DNA of 64,000 bases, taken from NCBI RefSeq assembly GCF_025515205.1, contig NZ_JAOPFX010000004.1:62001-126000 (forward strand), read 5' to 3'. The notes under the pieces are model-generated. The model saw only the letters and a list, made by a program, of their open reading frames with translations. It ran no database searches and was not told where the DNA came from. The first letter of the stretch is position 1. The number at the start of each line of letters is the position of its first letter. A program made the translations under genes and the position numbers. Of the stretch, positions 8,422-16,445 are shown one piece after another. This stretch comes from Microbacterium fluvii. Its GTDB lineage: Bacteria > Actinomycetota > Actinomycetes > Actinomycetales > Microbacteriaceae.

Positions 8422-9194
8422 CTCTCCTCCTGCGTGCGCCGCGCGGGGATTTCGGCGACGATGCGTTTGACCACGGCCATGTCGTGAGGGGCCAGGTCCG
8501 TGTCCGGGATGCGGTCGACGGTGAGTCTCCACCAGACGGTGGTCTCGATCCCGCAGTCAGGGCAGGTGCGCGGAGAGACTGTCCCGAACGGATAGAGACC
8601 ACCGGGGCCGGCGAAGTCCCACCCGTCCGAATGGGCTTTCGCCGGGGTCGTGGCCTCCTCGCGGCCACAGGTCTCACACCACACGAGGATCGTCGCCGGA
8701 GCGGTGGAGTCCTCCCACTCGGCGGGTTGGTTCAGCAGCTCGCTCATGAGGTTCTGGAATGCAGCAGTGGGCTCGAGGTTGCGGGCGGCTTTCAGTTGGT
8801 CGACCAGGTCCTTGTGGGCGGTGACAACCTCAGCGGCGGTGCCCTGGTGGGCGCGGAGGGTGAGGATTACCCGACTGGTCGTGCGCGTCGTGCCGCCATA
8901 CAAGGTGCCGGGAGGGTGGTGGCGGGTGGTGGGGTCGGGCTTCCACCATCTGATCTCACCCAGCCCGGTCCTGTGATCGAAGAAGAAGCCGTTCACACCG
9001 GGGAGCGGTTCCCCATCGGAGATCAGCGGTCCGGTCGCGGGGTAACGAATCACGATCGGCGGTGCTGTCTCACGGATCTCGAATAGGTAGGTGGCTCCGG
9101 AACGCGTGACCGCGAGATAGGTTCCAGGCGGCGAGTCCTGCGTCAGCGGGGCGTCGAGAAGTCGCCCGTCCGGTGGTGGTGTTTCAGTGGTCAT
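8418..9194 (-). CDS. Hypothetical protein with C-terminal zinc ribbon
   Basis: A 258-residue protein, fourth gene of the operon. Start ATG 9194 lies 11 bases inside the end of the upstream HAD gene; its stop overlaps the next start by four bases. Residues 1-110 are beta-rich (YLAVTRSGATYLFEIRETAPPIVIRY), 120-170 helical, and 180-230 contain two Cys pairs, CETCGRE and CPDCGIE, about 35 residues apart, which form a probable treble or ribbon zinc site. The family is not recognised. Its fixed place between phosphatase-like enzymes and an HTH-nucleotidyltransferase suggests a nucleic-acid-binding accessory subunit. Confidence 0.75.
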   Translation of the reverse strand: MTTETPPPDGRLLDAPLTQDSPPGTYLAVTRSGATYLFEIRETAPPIVIRYPATGPLISDGEPLPGVNGFFFDHRTGLGEIRWWKPDPTTRHHPPGTLYGGTTRTTSRVILTLRAHQGTAAEVVTAHKDLVDQLKAARNLEPTAAFQNLMSELLNQPAEWEDSTAPATILVWCETCGREEATTPAKAHSDGWDFAGPGGLYPFGTVSPRTCPDCGIETTVWWRLTVDRIPDTDLAPHDMAVVKRIVAEIPARRTQEER

Positions 9195-10101
9195 GGGGTG
9201 CTCCTCCCGGGCAAGGTCGGTAGGTGTGAAGGATCGACACGATGACGTCGATCGGCGGGTCAGTGGCGAGACCGAAGTCGTAGAGCGCCACCGTGATGGC
9301 GTCCTCATCCAGACCGTCCGGGTGACGTCGGACTTCGGAGCCCAGCATGCAGATGTCATGTGAGTCCAGTCCGGCCTCCGTTTCCAGCCGCCTGCGCACC
9401 GGAATCCATCGGCGGTAGTTGCTCTCCGACCCCCACCCCGCGCGCCGGTTACGGGCCGCGTCGCGGGATAAGTCCCGGCGCCGTCGCCGCCGCAACTCCT
9501 CTTGCCCTACCGCACTGCTGGCCAGGGCAAGCCATGCGTCCATGTCCGCGATGTCAACGGCGGTGATACCGACTGATGGGTTCCGGATCCACTGCATTCG
9601 GGTGAGCGCCCGGTCCGCAGGCAGGCGGGCGCGTTCGAAGTCGCGGCCGAAGATCGGGTTGTCATCGACCCAGAGCAGAGGCCTGCCGTCGAATTGTCGG
9701 GCCAGGTTTCGGGCCTTCCAGTCCGGTGAGTCCTCACTGAACCGGGGTGGGCTGGACACGCCGACGGGCAGGTCGGGCAGGCCGAGCGCAGGGGCGAAAT
9801 AGGTGTTCGCGTACTGCTGCCAGGTGGTCGCCCACACCACCTCAACACCACGATCCAGCAGCGATCTCACCCACTCCACGGCGATCGTCGAGAAGAAATG
9901 CGTGGTCGTCCACTCATCGTTCTCATCCCAATCCGGGGCCGAATGCAGCACGGTCGGGTACGCGTCGCGACGAATGGTGACCGTCACCTCGGTCTCTTGC
10001 AGGTTCGGGTCGGGCTGAGAAAGCCACGACCGGAGTGTTCTCAGGACCCCGTCCACGTCGACCGCGACCACAGGCCGGTATCGCTCGTTCTCGTCGGTCA
10101 T
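9184..10101 (-). CDS. HAD-superfamily phosphatase (HAD_SAK-like), apparently active
   Basis: A 305-residue protein. Motif I is VVAVDVDGVLRTL with nucleophile Asp15 and acid/base Asp17; the segment VVWATTWQQYANTYFAPALG and motif IV RPLLWVDDN (two acidic metal ligands) follow in the order seen in the HAD_SAK families described from RNA-repair ('Swiss army knife') proteins. Residues 190-300 form a helical C-terminal extension. It could dephosphorylate a nucleotide or an RNA end; the substrate is inferred from family only. ATG 10101 overlaps the preceding gene by four bases. The gene immediately upstream is a paralogue with altered active-site residues. Confidence 0.8.
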   Translation of the reverse strand: MTDENERYRPVVAVDVDGVLRTLRSWLSQPDPNLQETEVTVTIRRDAYPTVLHSAPDWDENDEWTTTHFFSTIAVEWVRSLLDRGVEVVWATTWQQYANTYFAPALGLPDLPVGVSSPPRFSEDSPDWKARNLARQFDGRPLLWVDDNPIFGRDFERARLPADRALTRMQWIRNPSVGITAVDIADMDAWLALASSAVGQEELRRRRRRDLSRDAARNRRAGWGSESNYRRWIPVRRRLETEAGLDSHDICMLGSEVRRHPDGLDEDAITVALYDFGLATDPPIDVIVSILHTYRPCPGGAPHDH

Positions 10102-10994
10102 GGCGTCGCTCCCTGCTCAGGCGGTGTTCGGTAGCTGCGCAGGATCGGGAGGATCACATCCAGCGCCGGGGTCGTGGTGTCACCGAAGCCGGCGAAGACC
10201 TCCGCGACTGCCGCTTCATCGACGGAGGGGGCTTGTGCGAGGTACACCCCGAGCATGTCGATGTCGTCACGGCTCAACTCGGTCGCAGCCTGCAGTTCCG
10301 CTCGGATCGGGAGCCAACGGCGGTAGTTCGCGTCGTTGCCCCAAACCAGTCGTCGACCGCGGGCTCTGCGAGCGGCCAGGGCACGGCGTCGCCGTGCCCG
10401 CAGCTCCGCCTGTCCGTCCGGGCTGCCCGCTAACGCCAACCAGTCGTCCATCGCTGCCGCGTCCGCATCGGTGATACCGCGCGACGGGGAACGGAACAGG
10501 TACGTGGAGGTCAACGCCCGATCGGCCGGGAGCCGACGGTCCTCCAGCTGCGGCCAGACGGGCGGGTTCTCCTCGACCCATAACAGCGGACGCCCCGGGT
10601 ATCTTGCGGCCAGATTCCTGCATTTCCAATCCGCAGCGTCCTGCCCATCTTCCGCCGGCCCCGACACCCCGATGGGTAGCTCCGGCAGTCGCAGAGGGCC
10701 GGAGAAGTAAGTGTTCGCGTGCTGCTGCCACTCGCTCGCCCAGACGACCTCGATGCGCCGGTCAACCAGGCTCCGCACCCAGCCGACCGCAACCCTTGAG
10801 AAGGCGAACTCCTGGGTCCCCTCGCCTCGCCGAGCCCACCGGGGACGGGGCTGGAACAGGGCGGGGTACGCGTCTGTCCGCATCGAGATCGTGACCCGCA
10901 TCTCGGCCGACGAGTCGGCGTCGTCACGAGAAGGCTTCAGCGCGATCGTGCCCAGGTCCAGCGCCACGACAGGGCGGTAACGGTCTTCGATCAT
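10098..10994 (-). CDS. HAD_SAK-like paralogue with altered catalytic residues
   Basis: A 298-residue paralogue of the next gene: same order of segments (RPVVALDLGT, VVWASEWQQHANTYFSG, RPLLWVEENP) and same C-terminal extension. Motif I keeps the first Asp (13) but the second, the general acid/base, is Gly15 (DLGT instead of DVDG); motif IV has EE in place of DD. It is therefore expected to be catalytically weak or inactive and may pair with its sister as a regulatory or structural subunit, a common fate of duplicated enzymes. It lies directly upstream with a four-base overlap, and overlaps the phosphoesterase on its other side. Confidence 0.8.
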   Translation of the reverse strand: MIEDRYRPVVALDLGTIALKPSRDDADSSAEMRVTISMRTDAYPALFQPRPRWARRGEGTQEFAFSRVAVGWVRSLVDRRIEVVWASEWQQHANTYFSGPLRLPELPIGVSGPAEDGQDAADWKCRNLAARYPGRPLLWVEENPPVWPQLEDRRLPADRALTSTYLFRSPSRGITDADAAAMDDWLALAGSPDGQAELRARRRRALAARRARGRRLVWGNDANYRRWLPIRAELQAATELSRDDIDMLGVYLAQAPSVDEAAVAEVFAGFGDTTTPALDVILPILRSYRTPPEQGATP

Positions 10995-11827
10995 GGCCGA
11001 ACCTCCACGTCCGACACCGACAAATCCGCCAGCTCGAGCAGTCCGAGGTTGCCCGGCTGATCATCCATTCCGAGCGACTCGACCTGCAGCGGCGGAAGCC
11101 CTGGCCGAGGGATCGTGGCCGAGTCTCGGACGTGGAAATGGCCATGGAAGTGGAGCAGCGGCTGGGTGCCCGCGACCACATAATCGATCAGGAGCCGACT
11201 CTCGGCCGTGTACTCGCGCTCTGCTTCGGTCCACGGACTCGGGTCCGAGATGATCTTCTCCACCCGCGGGGTCCTGAGCCTTCCCGCGTCATGTGTCAGC
11301 AGAACCTCCGTCGACCCGCCCGCGACCGCGATCTCCACATCCCTCTGGCTGGGAAACTCCGACGGCCACCAGGACCGAAAAGGCGTCCTGTACCGGTAGT
11401 CGATGCTCGCCGCCCCGCCGAAGGAGAGAAACTCCCGCCCCGCGATCGTGAAGCGGAAACCCTTCGGCAATACCCAGACGCTCTCGCTGACCCGTGCCGC
11501 TTGCTCTGGCGCCGCTGCGAACAGTTCGTCGAGCTCGGCCCAATCTTCGTGATTCCCTGGCGTGACCAGGACTCGCTCAATCCCCGGTGTCATCCGCCGT
11601 TTCCAGCTCTGCCCGACCCAGTACTCCACCGCAGCGAGCAGGTCAGCGGTGCCGCCCGGCCAGAATCCGAAGTCGCCGAGGTGCAGGATCGTCTGCACGC
11701 CCGTGCGAGCCGCGGCCGGGATGGCCCGGCCGATCCACGGTCGATTCGCGTGCCAGTCGCCGGCTACGACGACCCGCTCGTCGGGCAGCTCGAAGTTCGG
11801 TGCAGTTTCCAAATCGCTCAGCGTCAT
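10991..11827 (-). CDS. Calcineurin-like metallophosphoesterase
   Basis: A 278-residue protein and first gene of the five-gene operon. All metallophosphoesterase motifs are present in order: GDWHAN (about 22-27), LGDFGFWPGG, PGNHEDW, LLTHDAG and HGHFH, giving the usual two-metal site. The enzyme should hydrolyse phosphomonoesters or diesters. Start ATG 11827 follows the promoter side of the operon; the intergenic stretch 11828-12004 contains AT-rich sequence (ATATAGAG near 11880) that could hold the promoter. Fusion-like tight coupling with HAD_SAK proteins and a nucleotidyltransferase points to a phosphate-handling pathway on RNA, DNA ends or modified nucleotides; this is inference. Confidence 0.85.
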   Translation of the reverse strand: MTLSDLETAPNFELPDERVVVAGDWHANRPWIGRAIPAAARTGVQTILHLGDFGFWPGGTADLLAAVEYWVGQSWKRRMTPGIERVLVTPGNHEDWAELDELFAAAPEQAARVSESVWVLPKGFRFTIAGREFLSFGGAASIDYRYRTPFRSWWPSEFPSQRDVEIAVAGGSTEVLLTHDAGRLRTPRVEKIISDPSPWTEAEREYTAESRLLIDYVVAGTQPLLHFHGHFHVRDSATIPRPGLPPLQVESLGMDDQPGNLGLLELADLSVSDVEVRP

Positions 11828-12004
11828 CTCGACCCCCCGCGAACACCGTATATGGATCAGGCCGTAAATAACAGGCCAGATATAGAGTGCTGAGGGCTTG
11901 CGTGCTACGACCGGCCGCTGGAGGTGAGGAGCGGTCTCGCTGGCCGCCGATCGCTGTGTGAGCGGAACAGATGCGGGATTCGAGGAGCCGATTGGTGCAG
12001 GGGA

Positions 12005-15000
12005 CTAGCTGCCGATCGCCCGTCTGACTCGGAACGAAGGATCTGTGGCCAGCACTTCGCGAATCGCCTCCTGCCTGGGTTCCGGCGAGGCCGCAGCGAG
12101 TGCGCGAGCGAGAGCCTCGCGCACACGTACATCTCCATCGCTGGCGAGTCGAGCACCGACGTGTTGGGGACCGCCGTGCTTCACCCACAAATCGGATGCG
12201 AGGCACCGCATCGCCCATCCCTGTCCCGCTAGGAAAGCGACATCATCCTTCATACTCGCGCCGAGTTGCTGAAGCGCACGGGTTGCGTAGTACTCGTCGG
12301 ATCCGCTGCCGAGAAGCGCGTAAGCGAGGCGACGAACAATTGCGCGCTGGTCAGAATCAGTGGCCAAGATGCTTGCGAGATAGACCGCCTCTCCTCGTGC
12401 GTCAGCGTGCCCGACCATGATGCGGAAGGCGCTCAACGGGTGTGAGTACTTCGCGTCATGCAGGTCTGGATCGGAGGGCGACATTGTCTCGACCAGACGA
12501 GAGGCCTCAGCGAAGAGGCGGCTTCGCGACACTTCGTCCATGCCCTGTGCGACGTTGGCGGCCGCGACAAGATATTGGCCGCGGTCAGATGCGCTGACGT
12601 GCCTGCTCCCGGCCCGCCGCAGCAACTCGGTGACTGCTTCGCTGAGCACCGCAGGCGGCTGTCCGCTGAGGAGGAGCGAGTCTCCAACGGCGCGGGTACC
12701 TACTGTGTACATACCGGGAGTGTGAAGGAGAGGTGTCGTGAGACGGGCGACAGCGGCGGCGGCATCGTCCGGACTAATCTCGTCGGGGTCCGCGAGCGCA
12801 AGCATCTCAGTTGCCCAGTCCTTCCCGCGACCGTCGGTCGCTTTCAGGGCTTCGCGAGCGAGTTCGGGATAGCGGTCTAGAACGTCCAGGGTGGCTGGCT
12901 GCCGGGCTCGATCTGCTCGGGCCAGGAGTTCGACAAGGTGTGGGACAGCTCGGATCGCAAGACTCGGGTGGCGGATTGCGATCTTCGCAACGGCGACAGC
13001 TTCGTCGTCATCGTGAGTGCGGTAGTGGTTCTCCTGAATGGGAGGCTGGCGTTCAAAGTGGCTCAGCGTCTCATCTGCGTCGCTTTCGGTGATGCGGTCA
13101 GCGATACCTGCGAGGGCTTTCACCGCGCCGGCATATCGCGATGTGGAGAACACTGCGAGGTCGGTCAGTGCTCTCTCGTCAGCGGCTCGCAGATCGGTGA
13201 CTATTTGACTGGCAATGGCGGAGATCTTGTCGTCTGGAACCAGGTCCTCTTGAGCGGCGAGGAGTCGGTAGGTGGCGCCGACTGTCCAGTAGTTCCCGCC
13301 GTGGAGGCCGTCGATGGCGTCAATGAAGCGCGATTGGTAGGCCTCGCTGAGCGCCACGATCTCCTTCGTCGCTCCCGCCCGCGCAAAGTGTGCGGCAGCG
13401 ACCTCTGGCTCATTCGAGGCCTGCAGTACGGCGGCGAACACGATATGGGATCTCCTCTCCGCGGCCCAGTCGCCTGCGGCCACGGCGTCGCGCAGGGCGC
13501 GTTTGGCGGCGATGGCTGCGGTGCGATGGTTTCCTTGGCGAAGTGAGTCCAGTGCGTCCTCGTACGCATGAAGCGACCGGGGGACGACGCGCGAAGACGG
13601 GCCCATTTCATCGAGGGCCATCTCTAGCGGTACGAGCTCACTGCCGTTGAACGGTTGCCAGTGTGAGTAGAAGGCTCGTTTGCTCAGAACCCATGCGCCG
13701 GCGTCATCCCATTTGCGAGCCAGGGAAGCTGTCGCGGCCGCTTCTTCCCAGTGCGCGTCCGCCTCGTGGAATTGCTCGCGAATGGCGCAGTATCGTGCCC
13801 TCCGAGCGAAGACGAGCGACACCACGTCGGGTCGCAGCTTCCTGCGCCTGGCTTCCTCAAGTAGTGACCCCCAGTCGCCGGTCGACTCTGCCAGCAGAAG
13901 ACGTAGTCGAACATCCTGCAAGGGGTCGCCTATGCCGCGCTCTCGTATCCCCGCAATGCTGGTTGAAGCCGACTCGAGCCATTCGGTGTCGTCCAGGGCG
14001 AGGGCCGTCTCGCCCGCCAGCAAGAGCAGTCTGATCTGGTCGTCGACCTCGCCGATTCGCAAGGAACCCGGGTCGGGAAGCAGTCCCAGTGGGTGAACGT
14101 AGATTTCAAGGGCTCTAGAGGCCACCGAGGTGTGGTCAGCCACGGCTTCCGCATCGGGCAGAGCCGAAACGAGAGTTTCAAGCCGGGTGACGATGACTTG
14201 CGCGTTGGTCGTTCGCCCACGGTCCAGGGCCGCCCAGGTCTCGTCGAGCAGTTGCCGAGTGGCCTCGCGCTCGCGCCCCAGTTTCACCAGCAGGTCGGCG
14301 CGGGTGGGTTCGTGGCGGCTCGCGTGGGCGCTGAACCCTCCGGTTCGCAAGGCTGCCTGGGCCAGCTCGACGAGACCGATAGCAGTTTCAGGGTCGCTGG
14401 TGTTCTCTGCCTTGTCGAGGAGCGGACGAGCCCCGGTGACGGTTTCTGGGGAGCGGGCGATGGCATCGCTGATAGCGAGCGCGTCGGCGTCTGCGATTTG
14501 CGGTCGGTAGATCTCGAAATCGCCGCAAAAGCCGCGAGCCGTCGGCTCTCCGAAATACTGCACGACGATTTCGGGGCGGTCGCGCAGGAGTTCCGAGAGT
14601 CGTTGCGCGTCCCACAACTCGAGCCGGACCGGCTCAAGCGCCTCCTGTAGCCGTGCAAATTCTAGGACCATTCGCGTTTCACGAAGTTCCACGCTGACTC
14701 CGAGGATGAGCCTGTCGACCTGAAATGGGCGATCTGCGTCACGAAAGGTCTCCACAGCCTTGCGCAGGTCGGTGGTCGTGAACTTGACGTATTTCTTACT
14801 CTGCAACGCCGTCCAGCTCCCGTGAGCGTCGACGGCAAGGATGTCGATTCCTTGTTGAGCCTGCCCGGGGTTCCCGTAAAGGTAGGGGTTGCGCAGCCCT
14901 AGCACGTCGCGCATCACGCGCCATTGGAGAGACTCGAACGCTTGCCAGTGAAGATCGCTGAACGGCAACTGCTGGAGTCGACCGATCACTGGTGCGGGGG

Positions 15001-15070
15001 TTGGGCTTGGTGGGGACAGATACAACGCCGAGTCGATTCGAAGTGGTTGCCAGCCGCTCAATTTGTTCAC
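12005..15070 (-). CDS. Mrr-like PD-(D/E)XK nuclease fused to TPR/HEAT-type repeats
   Basis: About 1021 residues from GTG 15070 (the frame is open to 15265, but the extra 65 residues are Arg/Ala-rich and unlikely; TTG 15061 has GGAGG at better spacing). Residues 35-100 carry a nuclease core: FSDLHWQAFESLQW helix, GIDILA with Asp76, then WTALQSKKY with Gln90 and Lys92, the D...QxK form typical of Mrr-type enzymes. About 900 residues of helix-turn-helix repeats follow (TPR-like in the middle, HEAT-like ending DGDVRVREALARALAAA). There is no NTPase domain. The architecture, nuclease effector plus large sensing solenoid, fits a phage-defence protein. Confidence 0.75.
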   Translation of the reverse strand: MNKLSGWQPLRIDSALYLSPPSPTPAPVIGRLQQLPFSDLHWQAFESLQWRVMRDVLGLRNPYLYGNPGQAQQGIDILAVDAHGSWTALQSKKYVKFTTTDLRKAVETFRDADRPFQVDRLILGVSVELRETRMVLEFARLQEALEPVRLELWDAQRLSELLRDRPEIVVQYFGEPTARGFCGDFEIYRPQIADADALAISDAIARSPETVTGARPLLDKAENTSDPETAIGLVELAQAALRTGGFSAHASRHEPTRADLLVKLGREREATRQLLDETWAALDRGRTTNAQVIVTRLETLVSALPDAEAVADHTSVASRALEIYVHPLGLLPDPGSLRIGEVDDQIRLLLLAGETALALDDTEWLESASTSIAGIRERGIGDPLQDVRLRLLLAESTGDWGSLLEEARRRKLRPDVVSLVFARRARYCAIREQFHEADAHWEEAAATASLARKWDDAGAWVLSKRAFYSHWQPFNGSELVPLEMALDEMGPSSRVVPRSLHAYEDALDSLRQGNHRTAAIAAKRALRDAVAAGDWAAERRSHIVFAAVLQASNEPEVAAAHFARAGATKEIVALSEAYQSRFIDAIDGLHGGNYWTVGATYRLLAAQEDLVPDDKISAIASQIVTDLRAADERALTDLAVFSTSRYAGAVKALAGIADRITESDADETLSHFERQPPIQENHYRTHDDDEAVAVAKIAIRHPSLAIRAVPHLVELLARADRARQPATLDVLDRYPELAREALKATDGRGKDWATEMLALADPDEISPDDAAAAVARLTTPLLHTPGMYTVGTRAVGDSLLLSGQPPAVLSEAVTELLRRAGSRHVSASDRGQYLVAAANVAQGMDEVSRSRLFAEASRLVETMSPSDPDLHDAKYSHPLSAFRIMVGHADARGEAVYLASILATDSDQRAIVRRLAYALLGSGSDEYYATRALQQLGASMKDDVAFLAGQGWAMRCLASDLWVKHGGPQHVGARLASDGDVRVREALARALAAASPEPRQEAIREVLATDPSFRVRRAIGS

Positions 15071-15453
15071 GCCTCCACTTGAACTTGCTCTCGGTCTCGC
15101 ACGCGTCTGCTTGATGAGCACAACGTTCGTCGTCGCCGGCGCAGCCCCAGAGTCAGAGTAGTGGGGCAATAACGTCGCCCGGGGCCGAGCGCGTCGTCCG
15201 AGGGCGGCGCTGGCTTTGCCGCGGCACTCATTGATGAGGCGCGGAGCCCCGATTGAGGCGGACATGCCCCCGCCCGAGTCCGAACCTCGGCGCGACCAGG
15301 AGACGACTACGGCGTCGCGCGAGTTGCAATGTTGACCAGAGCAAACATCCGGCGGATCGCCCAGGAAACGAGCGCGAGCACGATGGTGGCAATGCCGCTA
15401 GCGTCAGACCTCATGAGCCCACTGCTGCAACCGATCGCTTCTGCGGGCCGCAC
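15071..15453. other. Intergenic or possible 5' extensions
   Basis: This stretch separates two divergent genes. Both flanking frames remain open in part of it (to 15265 on the minus strand and from 15253 on the plus strand), but the extensions are Arg/Pro-rich and carry no ribosome site. It probably holds the two divergent promoters; I see no clear -10/-35 pair, repeat or RNA. Confidence 0.4.
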
Positions 15454-16395
15454 GTGATTGGCGAGCGCCTACTGCAACCGGGGGTGAATTTCACTACTCG
15501 AGGTGAACTGAAGTTCGCGCGCGCAGTGCACCTCGCGAACGAGTTACGCGGTCGCATCGACGAGTGGTCGGCGGCCGAAACGATTCTCGCGCGGCCGAAG
15601 AGGGTCGACGAGGGAACTGTGGAACTGAGGCTCGTCCTTCGACGGGAGCCTCCGGTCGACGAGTGGGGGCTCATCCTGGGTGATGCGCTCCACAATTTCA
15701 GAGGAATGCTCGACAACGTCGTATGGGCACTGGCGACGCTGGACGGCGCGGTGCCCGCACAGCCGACTCAGGTGACATTCCCGGTTACCGACTCCGCGAC
15801 AAGGTGGGAGAAGCGAGTCGCCTCTCTCGAGTCGATCCCCCCGGACCTTCTCGAGCGGCTACGCCTGCTGCAGCCTTGGGTCGCGGGTGTCCCCCGCGAA
15901 GACAGCCTCCTTGGTGTGCTCCACGGACTCGATATCACGGACAAGCATCAGCAGCTCATCTCGTCGTCGTTGCACTTGAGGAGGATTCTGATGGGTGCGC
16001 TTGACTTCGGGACCGACCCAATTGAAGTCCTCGACGAAGCCTTGATTTCATACGAGATTCACGAGACCCCAGTCGCGCTGAAAGACGACGCAATCGTCGT
16101 CACGCTCCGATCCGACACCCGTCCGTTGAATGTGAGTCCCGACTATCGGGCGCGACTTGACGCCCAGTTCGCCATCGTCAGAGACGAGACCCGACTGATG
16201 ATGCTCGACACTTTCATGAGCGAACTTGCGAAGAGTGCGCGTGAATGGCTCGATCTGATCTACGGCGGCGCCTTGTACGCCCAGCAGATGGAGGCGGCGA
16301 GACAGCCTGGTGCGGCCAACGCTGTGTTCGGTTACATCGACGCCTTCGGCGCGCCGCGACTGACACAGTTGCCGATGACTCGTATAGGCGACTAG
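15454..16395 (+). CDS. Conserved-looking hypothetical protein
   Basis: About 313 residues from GTG 15454; the start is uncertain because the open frame extends to 15253 and no start has a strong ribosome site. The protein is soluble and mostly helical. The segment WGLILGDALHNFRGMLDNVVWAL (split by a conserved-looking G-D-x-x-H-N core) is reminiscent of a family of uncharacterised actinobacterial and cyanobacterial proteins with a GDxxHNLR motif; I know no function for it. It lies divergent to the Mrr-like gene and convergent to the KAP NTPase, inside the defence-type island. No enzyme motif is visible. Confidence 0.6.
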   Translation: MIGERLLQPGVNFTTRGELKFARAVHLANELRGRIDEWSAAETILARPKRVDEGTVELRLVLRREPPVDEWGLILGDALHNFRGMLDNVVWALATLDGAVPAQPTQVTFPVTDSATRWEKRVASLESIPPDLLERLRLLQPWVAGVPREDSLLGVLHGLDITDKHQQLISSSLHLRRILMGALDFGTDPIEVLDEALISYEIHETPVALKDDAIVVTLRSDTRPLNVSPDYRARLDAQFAIVRDETRLMMLDTFMSELAKSAREWLDLIYGGALYAQQMEAARQPGAANAVFGYIDAFGAPRLTQLPMTRIGD

Positions 16396-16445
16396 CGCCG
16401 AGCTTCGAACTCGAGGAGTATGCAGTGGTTCGCGCGCTGATCGGC

